A stretch of 64,000 nt of DNA from Dehalococcoidia bacterium (GTDB lineage Bacteria > Chloroflexota > Dehalococcoidia > Lucifugimonadales > Lucifugimonadaceae): contig JANQQP010000006.1 in assembly GCA_028285005.1 (NCBI GenBank), forward strand, positions 30,110 to 94,109, given 5' to 3'. Numbering within the stretch: the first letter of the stretch is position 1; the number at the start of each line of letters is the position of its first letter. The notes below the pieces were generated by a model. It did no database searches, had not been told where the DNA came from, and was given only the letters and a program-made list of their open reading frames with translations. The position numbers were made by a program, and so were the translations under genes. Below are positions 25,980 to 33,881 of the stretch, in pieces.

Positions 25980-27005
25980 ATGAGAAGAGACGCGCAGAAA
26001 GATCAACTTAGCGCTGTACTTACGGGCATGGTCGGGTTGATAGAGATCGAGCGGATACGGACCGATATCGAACGTCTATGTAAGGCACCGCGTCACTCTG
26101 GCACAGACAGCGAGTCTCATAAAAGAGCGGCGGAGTATGTGGCTGAGCAGCTAGGCGCCGCTGGCTGTGAGGTGGAGAGGCAGGAGTTCACTATCCCGGC
26201 CGAGCCCGATCCGAGGCCGGGCCTCAATGTCGTAGCGACGCTTCCCAAGTCGCGTTCGAGCGGTGATTCACCGGCGGTGGCGAAACCGTCCGTGCTAGTC
26301 GGCGCGCACTACGACACGGTACCGGGCTCGCCGGGAGCGGACGACAACGCAAGTGGTGTGGCGGTGATGCTGGAGTGCTCACGTGTGCTGGCGAAGATCG
26401 ACCGCAATCGTCCCGTGATATTTGCTGCGTTCGACGCCGAGGAGAGGCAGCCAGAGGTCGGGTTGCACGGGTCTGAGGCCTACGTGCGCAGCCTGAAGGC
26501 GTCAGACAGCGGCCCGACGGTATCTGAGGCTTACATCCTTGAGATGGTCGGCTACTCGGCTCCTGAGGGCGCTCAGCAGGTGCCACAGGGCCTTCAGCTT
26601 GTGTTCCCTAGGGCTTTCGACCAGCTTGCCGCCGCACAGTTCGCCGGGGATTCAGTCGTCGTCGTTTCGGACTGGCGGAGTCGTAGGATTTCACGGGCGC
26701 TGGAGGAGGCCAGTCGTTCAATCGGTGGCACCCCAATATTGCCCGTTGAGGTTCCAAGGTGGATGCCGGTGCCTCACAACTTGAAGCGTTCCGACCATGC
26801 CCCGTTCTGGGAGGCAAAGGTCCCGGCTGTGATGATCGGCGATACGGCGAACTTCAGGAACCCGAACTATCACACTCCGACTGACACGCCGGACACACTC
26901 GACTACAGCTTCATCGAAAGCGTCGCCAGAACGGTGATAGCGACGGTCGCCAGAGCGGCGGTCACGACTACACCGGTCCGCAAGCCCCGGGTCCGGTTGC
27001 GCTAG
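25980..27005 (+). CDS. M28-family zinc aminopeptidase/hydrolase
   Basis: A 341-residue M28-type peptidase. GAHYDTVPGSPGADDNASG gives the first metal His and the bridging Asp. FAAFDAEERQPEVGLHGSEAYV holds the catalytic Glu pair, YILEMVGYS a ligand Asp replacement region, and LKRSDHAPFW the last His. No signal peptide is visible, so it is cytoplasmic or exported by other means. The ATG at 25980 is taken from the track; the ATG at 26028 lies just before the conserved domain and may be the real start. The stop overlaps the stop of the convergent gene by four bases. Confidence 0.88.
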   Translation: MRRDAQKDQLSAVLTGMVGLIEIERIRTDIERLCKAPRHSGTDSESHKRAAEYVAEQLGAAGCEVERQEFTIPAEPDPRPGLNVVATLPKSRSSGDSPAVAKPSVLVGAHYDTVPGSPGADDNASGVAVMLECSRVLAKIDRNRPVIFAAFDAEERQPEVGLHGSEAYVRSLKASDSGPTVSEAYILEMVGYSAPEGAQQVPQGLQLVFPRAFDQLAAAQFAGDSVVVVSDWRSRRISRALEEASRSIGGTPILPVEVPRWMPVPHNLKRSDHAPFWEAKVPAVMIGDTANFRNPNYHTPTDTPDTLDYSFIESVARTVIATVARAAVTTTPVRKPRVRLR

Positions 27006-29059
27006 GCCGCCTCGTCAGGCTTGGAGACACCTGGCTGCCGGGTTGGAGCATCCTCGCCGAACTCGTCATCACTCGACGGACTGTCGGCTACGTCTGTCTG
27101 GCTGTCCGGTTCTGGACCACGTGGGAAGCTCCGACTGAAGGGCGAACTCCCACCTGGGCCTCCAAGCGACTCTGGAAGCAGATGCCTGTACTTCGGGTAG
27201 AAGAAGCCGACGGCAAACAGCACGATGCCTGCGACGGCCCATGGCACGGCTGACATCGCCAGACCGGATATCCACGCGCTGCCTACTCTCTCAGCCATGT
27301 TCCGGAACTCGTCTCCGTACACGAGCGCTGAAAGTGCAGGGAAGTCGGCCCGCGTCTCGAGACTGAGCGCATCCTCGGGAACCTCGAAGTTCCTGTACGA
27401 GGTGGTTGAGGCCCAGCCGATCTGTATCGATGCGAAGAAGATAACTGCCACGATGGCCACCGGCGCGCCCGCCCACTTAGCCCGCCCCGTCCAGTTACGT
27501 CCACCTATCAGGACAACGATTGCAAGCAGGAGTATCGCCGGCAGGAAGATGATCCATCGGAATGTCCAGCCAAGGCTGATGTAGTCGCGGATCTCGTCGA
27601 ACCGGGTGAGTTGGGCGGCATCCATCCGGTCGGTAATCTCGGTCTCGTCGAAGACTATGCCCGCACGCACGATGTCCAGGAACTCTTCGGCATCAGCTAT
27701 CGACTGCGGGTCGTCACCACCTGCGAGCTGGTTGATGATGTCCTGCTCAGTGAATCCAACGCCATTGATGACCTGGTCCCGAAGGTTGTCCAGTGTGTCG
27801 AGGGAGTCTGCCCCGAGCTGGGCACGAAGGTCTGCGTCTGAGTAGGTGATCTCATCGGGAACGTTCGTCAGCACGAAGTTGCTGATCTCGTTGGAGATCA
27901 CCGGGCGCATGACATTCACGACTTCCGATGAGTTCTCGGGCAGACATGTCGGGAACTGTCCGGCGAGAGCGCTGTTCAGCGCCTGTGTCGCCTGTACAGG
28001 GGTCTGACAGACCGGAGTTGCTGCCACCTGCTCATCGAGCTTGCGTATCGCCAGGTCGTCGAGTTCAGTGGCAGCGTCTGCTTTGCGCTCTTCAAGCTCA
28101 AGCGTGTATTCGAGGTTGTCAGTCGCTCCCACGAGCCAGGCCACGACCGCATCAATGATTCCGTCACCCTGTGCTCGCACCCAATCGGCCGGCGCGACGA
28201 TCTCGACCGCCTCTTGAACATCCGACTCCGTGATTGCGATTCCAAAGGCCAGAACCGTGCTGTCCGCCACAAGAGAAGCGACTAGCGGGTCCACGACCTG
28301 CTCGAAGACCAGGGTGACCAGGGTGTCTTCGTCGTTCAGCTTGTCCTTCAGGACCTGGCCTGCGACAGGCACTCGGTCTCGGAAGGTGATGACAACGTTG
28401 AGTTCGTCCTGAGTGCCGGCGAAATACGGCGCAGTCTGGTCCACGACCGAGAACAGGTTCGTCTCGATCCATTCTGGTGGCAGTATCCGCCTGGCAGCGT
28501 CTTCGGCCTCGTCAGGAGTGAGACTAATGCCGAACGCCTCGTTTGTGATGGAGTCGCTCAGATCGCGAACTGTAGGGACGAGAATGGTGGATACGACCAG
28601 TTCGCCCAGTCCAATGCGTTCGGACGCCACTCGTACGGCTTCAGGCACTGAATCGATGCGGTCCGAGGTCTCAAGGTCGAGCTCAAAACTATCGCTGCGG
28701 CCAGATGCATAAGGGATGATGCCGCCCAAGGCCTCTTCGACCTTGCGTTGCACATACTCACGCGGGAGTACGGTCTCAATGAACGCCTTTAGAGACGTCT
28801 GAGCACGCGCCGGGTCATCAAAGGCGAGAGTCTGAGCACCATCCAGCCCAGTTTCGATCGTGATACCCCGCGCCGTGATGTCGGCGAGCGCAGAATCAAT
28901 AACCCGGTCGTAGGCGAAATCGTAGAGGTCGGCCCGGTTGATCACACCTGCGATCTCGTCCGGGTCACCGGCCGTGTTTACGACGCGGCTGACCAGCAAC
29001 GCCACAATGAACAGGACGGCGAACACAAGAGCGAACAGGACAGCAAATGCTGGGCGCAA
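27002..29059 (-). CDS. Large membrane protein with three internal repeats, function unknown
   Basis: A 685-residue protein that I do not recognise. One N-terminal span (about 4-27) acts as a signal anchor. A long extracytoplasmic region (about 30-495) follows, then three C-terminal spans (about 500-520, 530-550, 605-625) and a polar, acidic Pro/Ser-rich cytoplasmic tail. The outer region shows three imperfect copies of about 90 residues. Each has a proline-aromatic element (LPREYV, LPPEWI, APADWV) followed some 20 residues later by a YxxG or WLVG turn with Ser/Gln/Asn-Asp (YASGRSD, YFAGTQD, WLVGATD) and a charged beta strand. It could be an adhesion, sensory or channel-like surface protein. 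The stop overlaps the peptidase gene by four bases. Confidence 0.75.
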   Translation of the reverse strand: MRPAFAVLFALVFAVLFIVALLVSRVVNTAGDPDEIAGVINRADLYDFAYDRVIDSALADITARGITIETGLDGAQTLAFDDPARAQTSLKAFIETVLPREYVQRKVEEALGGIIPYASGRSDSFELDLETSDRIDSVPEAVRVASERIGLGELVVSTILVPTVRDLSDSITNEAFGISLTPDEAEDAARRILPPEWIETNLFSVVDQTAPYFAGTQDELNVVITFRDRVPVAGQVLKDKLNDEDTLVTLVFEQVVDPLVASLVADSTVLAFGIAITESDVQEAVEIVAPADWVRAQGDGIIDAVVAWLVGATDNLEYTLELEERKADAATELDDLAIRKLDEQVAATPVCQTPVQATQALNSALAGQFPTCLPENSSEVVNVMRPVISNEISNFVLTNVPDEITYSDADLRAQLGADSLDTLDNLRDQVINGVGFTEQDIINQLAGGDDPQSIADAEEFLDIVRAGIVFDETEITDRMDAAQLTRFDEIRDYISLGWTFRWIIFLPAILLLAIVVLIGGRNWTGRAKWAGAPVAIVAVIFFASIQIGWASTTSYRNFEVPEDALSLETRADFPALSALVYGDEFRNMAERVGSAWISGLAMSAVPWAVAGIVLFAVGFFYPKYRHLLPESLGGPGGSSPFSRSFPRGPEPDSQTDVADSPSSDDEFGEDAPTRQPGVSKPDEAA

Positions 29060-29264
29060 CAGACTGCTCCGGCAGCGTACCTACCTACACGTTCTTCGAA
29101 GTGTGAAGCAGGCGTTGTACTGAAGCGTTACGGGAATGTCGAACCGAATACGGTGGGAACGACAGTTCCAGCGGCTGTTTTGCGCTGAGTTGTAGCTAAC
29201 TTTGTCCTAAGTTCGTCTGAACCACCAGCATCGTGCCGATTGGCCCAGATTGAACGTCAACCGC

Positions 29265-30788
29265 TTAGTCGGCGCTCACAGGAGTCGGCCCATCTTCTGG
29301 CTGCCTGTTCTCAGGGTTCGGTTGCGGCTTTTCGGCAGCCGGTTGGGTCACCAGTGCCGCTGCAAACGCTGCAACAACGAAGCCTGCGAGAACGAAGAAC
29401 GCGATGCGCCAGCCGTCGATAAACGCCTCACCCGCCGGACCATCCGCGCTGTCGGCCAGTTTGCTCAGTTCGACCTCTACTCCACGAGCTGCCATCACTC
29501 CGGCGATGATCGCGGTCGTGACGGCCTGACCAGTCACACTGCCCACATTCCGGACGAGGTTCAGGAAGGCGCTGACCGAACCGTAGTCCTTCCGGTCGAT
29601 GACGCTGAGGGTCGCGTTCATGTTTGGCGCCATCCACGTGCCCATGCCCAGACCGTTGATGAACAGCACCGGCATGATGACCCAGATCGGTGTGTCGATG
29701 GTGAAGAATGCGAGCCCAATGCCGGTCACGAACAGCGTCCCGATGCCGATGAAGGTAAATACTCGAAAGCCGTAGCGGTCTGATAGCCGCCCGCTCATGA
29801 AACCGGCAATACCCATACCAAGCGCGCCGACAAACATGGTCAGACCGGCACTCAACTGGCTGATCCCGAGGAAGCTCTGCACGAAGACCGGCATCAGGAA
29901 GAACGTTGCGGAAGACCCGATAAACCCTAGAAAACGTGTGAGAGTAGAAAAGGCGAACGTCGAGTTCTGGAAGAACCTCAGGTTCATGATCGGGCTGCTG
30001 AACTTCAGCTCCCACCAGATGAGCGTTGCGAACAGGACGACCGTCAGCACAGCACCGCCGATGATCTGAAACGATCCCCAGTCAAAGCCGAACGGATTGC
30101 TCACCGTCACGATCAGCAGGGATAGCGCAGCAGCAGAGAGAATCGCTCCCGGCCAGTCGTAAGGTTTGCGAGTCGTCTGCCTCGTCGAACCGATTCGGTC
30201 GTCGTCGAGGACACGTATGGCAAAGAAAATGGCGAGTGTGGTTGGTACGGCGAGGAAGATGAATAGCGAGCGCCAACCGAAGAATTCGAGCATTGGCCCG
30301 GCGACGATGGGACCCGCGGTGGCGCCGAGAGCCACGGCAGTCGTCAGCATTCCCAGGCCCTTACCACGCTCGTTCGATGGAAACACGGCGGTGATGATCG
30401 CCATCACGACGGCCTGCCCCATCGCGCCACCGATGGCCATTACGACTCTCGCGCCGATCAACACGCCTAACGATGGAGCGGCTGCCGCCAGCACCGATCC
30501 AGCGACAAACAGGATCATGCCAATTATGTGAAACCGCTTGCGTCCTGTGAGGTCGGCAACTCGTCCCAGTGGCAGCATCACCGCGCTGACGGTCAACGAG
30601 CTGGCGATAGCAACCCAGGTGACGGCGCGGAGGGTTACCTCGAACTCATCTGCGATGGTGGAGAGCGCGAGAAAGGTGATGGAGAAGTCCATCACCATCA
30701 CAAATAGCGCCAGGCCAACCGTCCAGAACGCTTTCCACTTATAGTTGTCCGGCACGGCTTCGGCCTGAGTTGTGGCTTGAGACGTCAA
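29265..30788 (-). CDS. MFS transporter, DHA2 (EmrB/QacA-like) family
   Basis: A 507-residue major facilitator protein with about 14 spans. The start FWTVGLALFVMVMDFSITFLALSTIADEF, the loop motif GRVADLTGRKRFHIIG (motif A) and the later GRLSDRYGFR repeat support the DHA2 drug:proton antiporter group. Substrate unknown. The start codon is TTG with GAAAG upstream, since no in-frame ATG precedes the first span. A short palindrome, GGGTTC-A-GAACCC, lies 20 bases upstream and may be an operator. No regulator gene is adjacent. Confidence 0.9.
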   Translation of the reverse strand: MTSQATTQAEAVPDNYKWKAFWTVGLALFVMVMDFSITFLALSTIADEFEVTLRAVTWVAIASSLTVSAVMLPLGRVADLTGRKRFHIIGMILFVAGSVLAAAAPSLGVLIGARVVMAIGGAMGQAVVMAIITAVFPSNERGKGLGMLTTAVALGATAGPIVAGPMLEFFGWRSLFIFLAVPTTLAIFFAIRVLDDDRIGSTRQTTRKPYDWPGAILSAAALSLLIVTVSNPFGFDWGSFQIIGGAVLTVVLFATLIWWELKFSSPIMNLRFFQNSTFAFSTLTRFLGFIGSSATFFLMPVFVQSFLGISQLSAGLTMFVGALGMGIAGFMSGRLSDRYGFRVFTFIGIGTLFVTGIGLAFFTIDTPIWVIMPVLFINGLGMGTWMAPNMNATLSVIDRKDYGSVSAFLNLVRNVGSVTGQAVTTAIIAGVMAARGVEVELSKLADSADGPAGEAFIDGWRIAFFVLAGFVVAAFAAALVTQPAAEKPQPNPENRQPEDGPTPVSAD

Positions 30789-30807
30789 TTAGCGGCTTTC
30801 AAGGGTA

Positions 30808-30820
30808 GGGTTCAGAACCC
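30808..30820. promoter_or_regulatory. Palindrome between divergent MFS and dehydrogenase genes
   Basis: Perfect GGGTTC-A-GAACCC inverted repeat, 20 bases before the MFS start codon in a divergent intergenic region. Possible operator for an unlinked regulator. Short enough to be chance. Confidence 0.3.
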
Positions 30821-30951
30821 GGAAGGTTAGATGAACGGCCCGCGATTATAGTTTCGGATTCGGCGATTAAGTGTCCATGGCCGTGATGATTCGCCCCTGA
30901 AAATATGCCAATTAATCGGTGGATGCGGAAATTAGCCCCAGATAGGAACGT

Positions 30952-31950
30952 TTGTTGTCTCTCAAGGTCCTGATACACACGCCAGCAGCCGGTTTCAGTC
31001 CAAACGAGTGGTTTCCGGTCACAAGTGAAGTCGAGTGGCTCGTCGAGACTTACCGCGACAACAAGCCTTCGGTCGAATCGATAGCTAAGGCAGATGTGTT
31101 GGTCGGAACCGATTTCACGGCAGAGATGGGGTCGGCAGCGAAGTCACTGAAGGCGATTCTCGTTCCTGCGGCTGGAGTTGACCGTATTGAGCCAGAAGCG
31201 GTTCCGGACGGCTGTGTCGTCGCAAATGCGTATGCGCATGAAGCGCCGATCGCAGAGTGGGTGATGGCCTGCGCTGTTGCTCTCGATCACGAACTGCTCA
31301 AGTCCGAGCGCACCTTTCGGGCGGGCTCCTGGGAGATGTGGCCCGGGCGCCATGGTTCGTACCGGGAGTTGATGGGACGCACATTCGGCGTCGTTGGACT
31401 CGGCGCGATCGGCAAACGAGTGGCGAAGCTCGCCCAGGCCTACGAGATGGATGTGTTGGCCGCTGGCCGGCGTGCAGAGCAGAAAGCGGAAGCCGAGGCA
31501 GCTGGGATCAGCTACGAACACGCGCAGGCAGGTCTCGAACGGGTGATGTCGGAGTCGGACTTCATAGTGGTCTCGACTCCACTGAATGCCGATACCACCG
31601 GACTGATCGGAGAGAAAGAGCTGGCGTTCATGAAGCCCTCCGCTTACATCATCAATCCCGCCCGAGGTCACATTGTCGATGAAGCGGCTCTGTTCTCAGT
31701 ACTGAAAAACGGCCAGATCGCCGGAGCCGCCATCGACACCTGGTACGAGTATCCGGTTTCAACCGAAGACGCTCCTCGACCCGCAAGTCATCCCTTCTGG
31801 GAGTTAGAGAATGTCATCATGACGCCGCATCACTCAGGAGCCACAGAGGGGACGCGGACAAGGCGAGCGAAAGTGGTGGCTGAGAATATTGACCGGCTAA
31901 ACAGCGGTGAGCCGCTGATCAACGTCGTGGCTGAGCTCTCAGGTCTCTAG
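30952..31950 (+). CDS. D-2-hydroxyacid dehydrogenase (NAD-binding)
   Basis: A 332-residue D-isomer-specific 2-hydroxyacid dehydrogenase. The dinucleotide site is FGVVGLGAIGKRVAKLAQ with a basic AAGRRAEQ following, which fits NADP as much as NAD. The catalytic Arg is expected in FIVVSTPLNADTTG..INPARG, the Glu in the following segment and the His in MTPHHSGATEG. Members reduce or oxidise glyoxylate, hydroxypyruvate, phosphoglycerate or longer keto acids. The substrate cannot be told. It starts at TTG; no better codon exists near the conserved N-terminus. It converges with rlmB, with four bases between stops. Confidence 0.9.
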   Translation: MLSLKVLIHTPAAGFSPNEWFPVTSEVEWLVETYRDNKPSVESIAKADVLVGTDFTAEMGSAAKSLKAILVPAAGVDRIEPEAVPDGCVVANAYAHEAPIAEWVMACAVALDHELLKSERTFRAGSWEMWPGRHGSYRELMGRTFGVVGLGAIGKRVAKLAQAYEMDVLAAGRRAEQKAEAEAAGISYEHAQAGLERVMSESDFIVVSTPLNADTTGLIGEKELAFMKPSAYIINPARGHIVDEAALFSVLKNGQIAGAAIDTWYEYPVSTEDAPRPASHPFWELENVIMTPHHSGATEGTRTRRAKVVAENIDRLNSGEPLINVVAELSGL

Positions 31951-31954
31951 AGGA

Positions 31955-32737
31955 TCAAGACGATGCCGCGCCCTTAGTCGTACGCTGCCTGACCGCCTCG
32001 TAAAGAACGACTCCGGCGCTCACAGACGCGTTTAGCGAGGCGACTTCACCGAACATCGGGATGGAGACCAAGGTCTCGCATTCCTTTCGCACTTGCGGAG
32101 ATATGCCCTGGCCCTCTGACCCGACCACAACGGCAGTGGGCGCGGTCAAATCGATCTCGGTGTGAAGAAACTCGGCTTCGGCATCCAGTCCGACCAGCCT
32201 CAGGCCAAGTTGTTTCAGGTACTTCGCTGTCCTGCCGAGATTGGGCTCCCTGGCCACCAGCACATGCTCCAGCGCACCGGCCGATGCCCTGATAGCACCG
32301 GGGCTAACGCTCGCCGAACGTCTTTCGGGGATGATCACACCATGAGCACCCGCTGCATTGGCAGTACGAGCGATGGCACCGAAATTGTGCGGGTCCTGAA
32401 TCCCGTCGAGCACAACAAGTAACGGCGCTTCGTCCCGATCAGCCGCAAGGTGCAGCATGTCTTCGATGCTGGAGTAGCGAGGGTCGGCCACGATGGCTAT
32501 CACGCCCTGGTGTTTGGCCGTGTGTGAGATGCGATCAAGCTCTCTCTTCGGTACGGCGTCGACAGCGATGGCCTGCTGATCGGCAAGTACAACGACTTCG
32601 CTCAGTTGAGGACCAAACTCGATTTCATCAGCCATTAGAATGCGGTCGATCTCGCGTCCAGCCCGGAGGGCCTCAAGCACTGCACGCCGTCCCTCGACCG
32701 TATTGGCATGGATCTTTCTGGCCCGGGCTCTAGACAC
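31955..32737 (-). CDS. rlmB: 23S rRNA (guanosine-2'-O-)-methyltransferase RlmB, TrmH/SPOUT family
   Basis: A SpoU-type methyltransferase, about 260 residues, that uses SAM to methylate the 2'-OH of a guanosine in 23S rRNA (or a tRNA site in some relatives). The N-terminal substrate-binding domain has NTVEGRRAVLEAL. The SPOUT knot has LDGIQDPHNFGAIARTANAAG (motif 1), VVVGSEGQGIS (motif 2) and PMFGEVASLNASVSAGVVLYE (motif 3). The track ORF starts 45 bases earlier, inside the aldo-keto reductase gene. The GTG at 32737 overlaps that gene by only a few bases and has AAGGG about ten bases upstream, so it is preferred. Confidence 0.91.
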   Translation of the reverse strand: MSRARARKIHANTVEGRRAVLEALRAGREIDRILMADEIEFGPQLSEVVVLADQQAIAVDAVPKRELDRISHTAKHQGVIAIVADPRYSSIEDMLHLAADRDEAPLLVVLDGIQDPHNFGAIARTANAAGAHGVIIPERRSASVSPGAIRASAGALEHVLVAREPNLGRTAKYLKQLGLRLVGLDAEAEFLHTEIDLTAPTAVVVGSEGQGISPQVRKECETLVSIPMFGEVASLNASVSAGVVLYEAVRQRTTKGAASS

Positions 32738-33653
32738 CAGGGGATAACCCTTCGATCTGCGTCTCGATCTCGACCATGTCATCGTCAGTGAGCGCCCATC
32801 GCCCGGCCTCGGCGTTCTCGACGGCCTGCTCAGGCGTCTTGGCTCCGCATATAGCCGAAGTCACCGCAGGATTGGCGAGAGTCCAGGCGATCGCAAGCTG
32901 TGCCATCGTGAATCCGTGGTCCTGGGCGAATGGAGTGAGGCGCTTGCATATCTCCTCGCCAGCCGAACGCACTTCGGCTGTGAGGGACGGATGGCTGGAC
33001 CGCGTGTCATTGGCACTGAAGCTGTGCGATGCAGCGTATTTGCCGGTCAGCAGGCCTCGCCCGATGGGCGAATAAACCATGACGCCGATTCCGTTCTCCA
33101 GGCAAAACGGCAGTGGATCGGTCTCTGCGCGGCGAAACAGCATGGAGTAGTGCGGCTGAGAAGACAGAATGGTCCCGTGCTGCATGGCCTCGCCAGTGGC
33201 TTCCGCTCCGAAGTTTGAGACTCCGAGGTGCCTGACCTTGCCTTCGTCCTGCAGCTTAACCAGCTCGTCCATGGTGTCCTCAATAGGCCACTGCGGCTTC
33301 GGGCTGTGAATCTGGTAGAGGTCGAGGTGATCGGTACCGAGCTGAGCAAGGCTGTTTTCGATGGCGGCGCGGATATGTTCTCGAGAGTGATCACCGGACA
33401 GTTTCGACGCGAGAAAGATGTCGTTGCGCTTTCCTGCGAGGGCCTTGCCAAGCACAGATTCACTGGTCCGGTACATCTCGGCGGTGTCGATGAACGTCAG
33501 TCCTGCGTCGAGCGCAGCATGAACTGTCCTGATACCCAGCTGCTCGTCTACCGGCCCCATGCCTCCACCAAGAGGCCACGCGCCGAAACAGATGACTGGC
33601 ACTTGTGGGCCGTCAGCGCCCAGGATTCGCGTTGGCAGTGGGCTGTTCGTCAT
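32730..33653 (-). CDS. Aldo/keto reductase
   Basis: A 307-residue NADPH-dependent aldo/keto reductase. The catalytic tetrad is visible as Asp in GLTFIDTAEMY, Tyr in the same segment, Lys in IFLASKLSGDHS and His in LYQIHSPKP. The cofactor region is SAICGAKTPEQAVENAEA. The C-terminus is short, as in the AKR11/14-like bacterial groups. The substrate, probably an aldehyde or small ketone, is unknown. It overlaps the start of rlmB and is probably on the same transcript. Confidence 0.91.
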   Translation of the reverse strand: MTNSPLPTRILGADGPQVPVICFGAWPLGGGMGPVDEQLGIRTVHAALDAGLTFIDTAEMYRTSESVLGKALAGKRNDIFLASKLSGDHSREHIRAAIENSLAQLGTDHLDLYQIHSPKPQWPIEDTMDELVKLQDEGKVRHLGVSNFGAEATGEAMQHGTILSSQPHYSMLFRRAETDPLPFCLENGIGVMVYSPIGRGLLTGKYAASHSFSANDTRSSHPSLTAEVRSAGEEICKRLTPFAQDHGFTMAQLAIAWTLANPAVTSAICGAKTPEQAVENAEAGRWALTDDDMVEIETQIEGLSPGV

Positions 33654-33738
33654 GGATGCACACTCTGAAATTGGTGGGTTACGGAAAGCGTCAAGTGTAC
33701 TCGTGGTGATCAGACCCTGAATCGAGTTCGAGTTGATT

Positions 33739-33753
33739 ATGCAGGGACTGCAT
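33739..33753. promoter_or_regulatory. Palindrome upstream of the histidine kinase gene
   Basis: Perfect ATGCAG-GGA-CTGCAT inverted repeat in the 228-base divergent gap between the aldo/keto reductase and kinase genes, about 130 bases before the kinase start. Possible operator; low weight because it is short. Confidence 0.25.
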
Positions 33754-33881
33754 GTATCGCCTAGTCAGCTACGGGTTGCCGACAGTTATTCGGAGCTTGC
33801 AATTCCCGATACTTGAACTGGAAGAGCTATTAACAGCCCTATCAATATCGCTCGTTCGAGCGTTCGCTGAGCGCTATCGGT

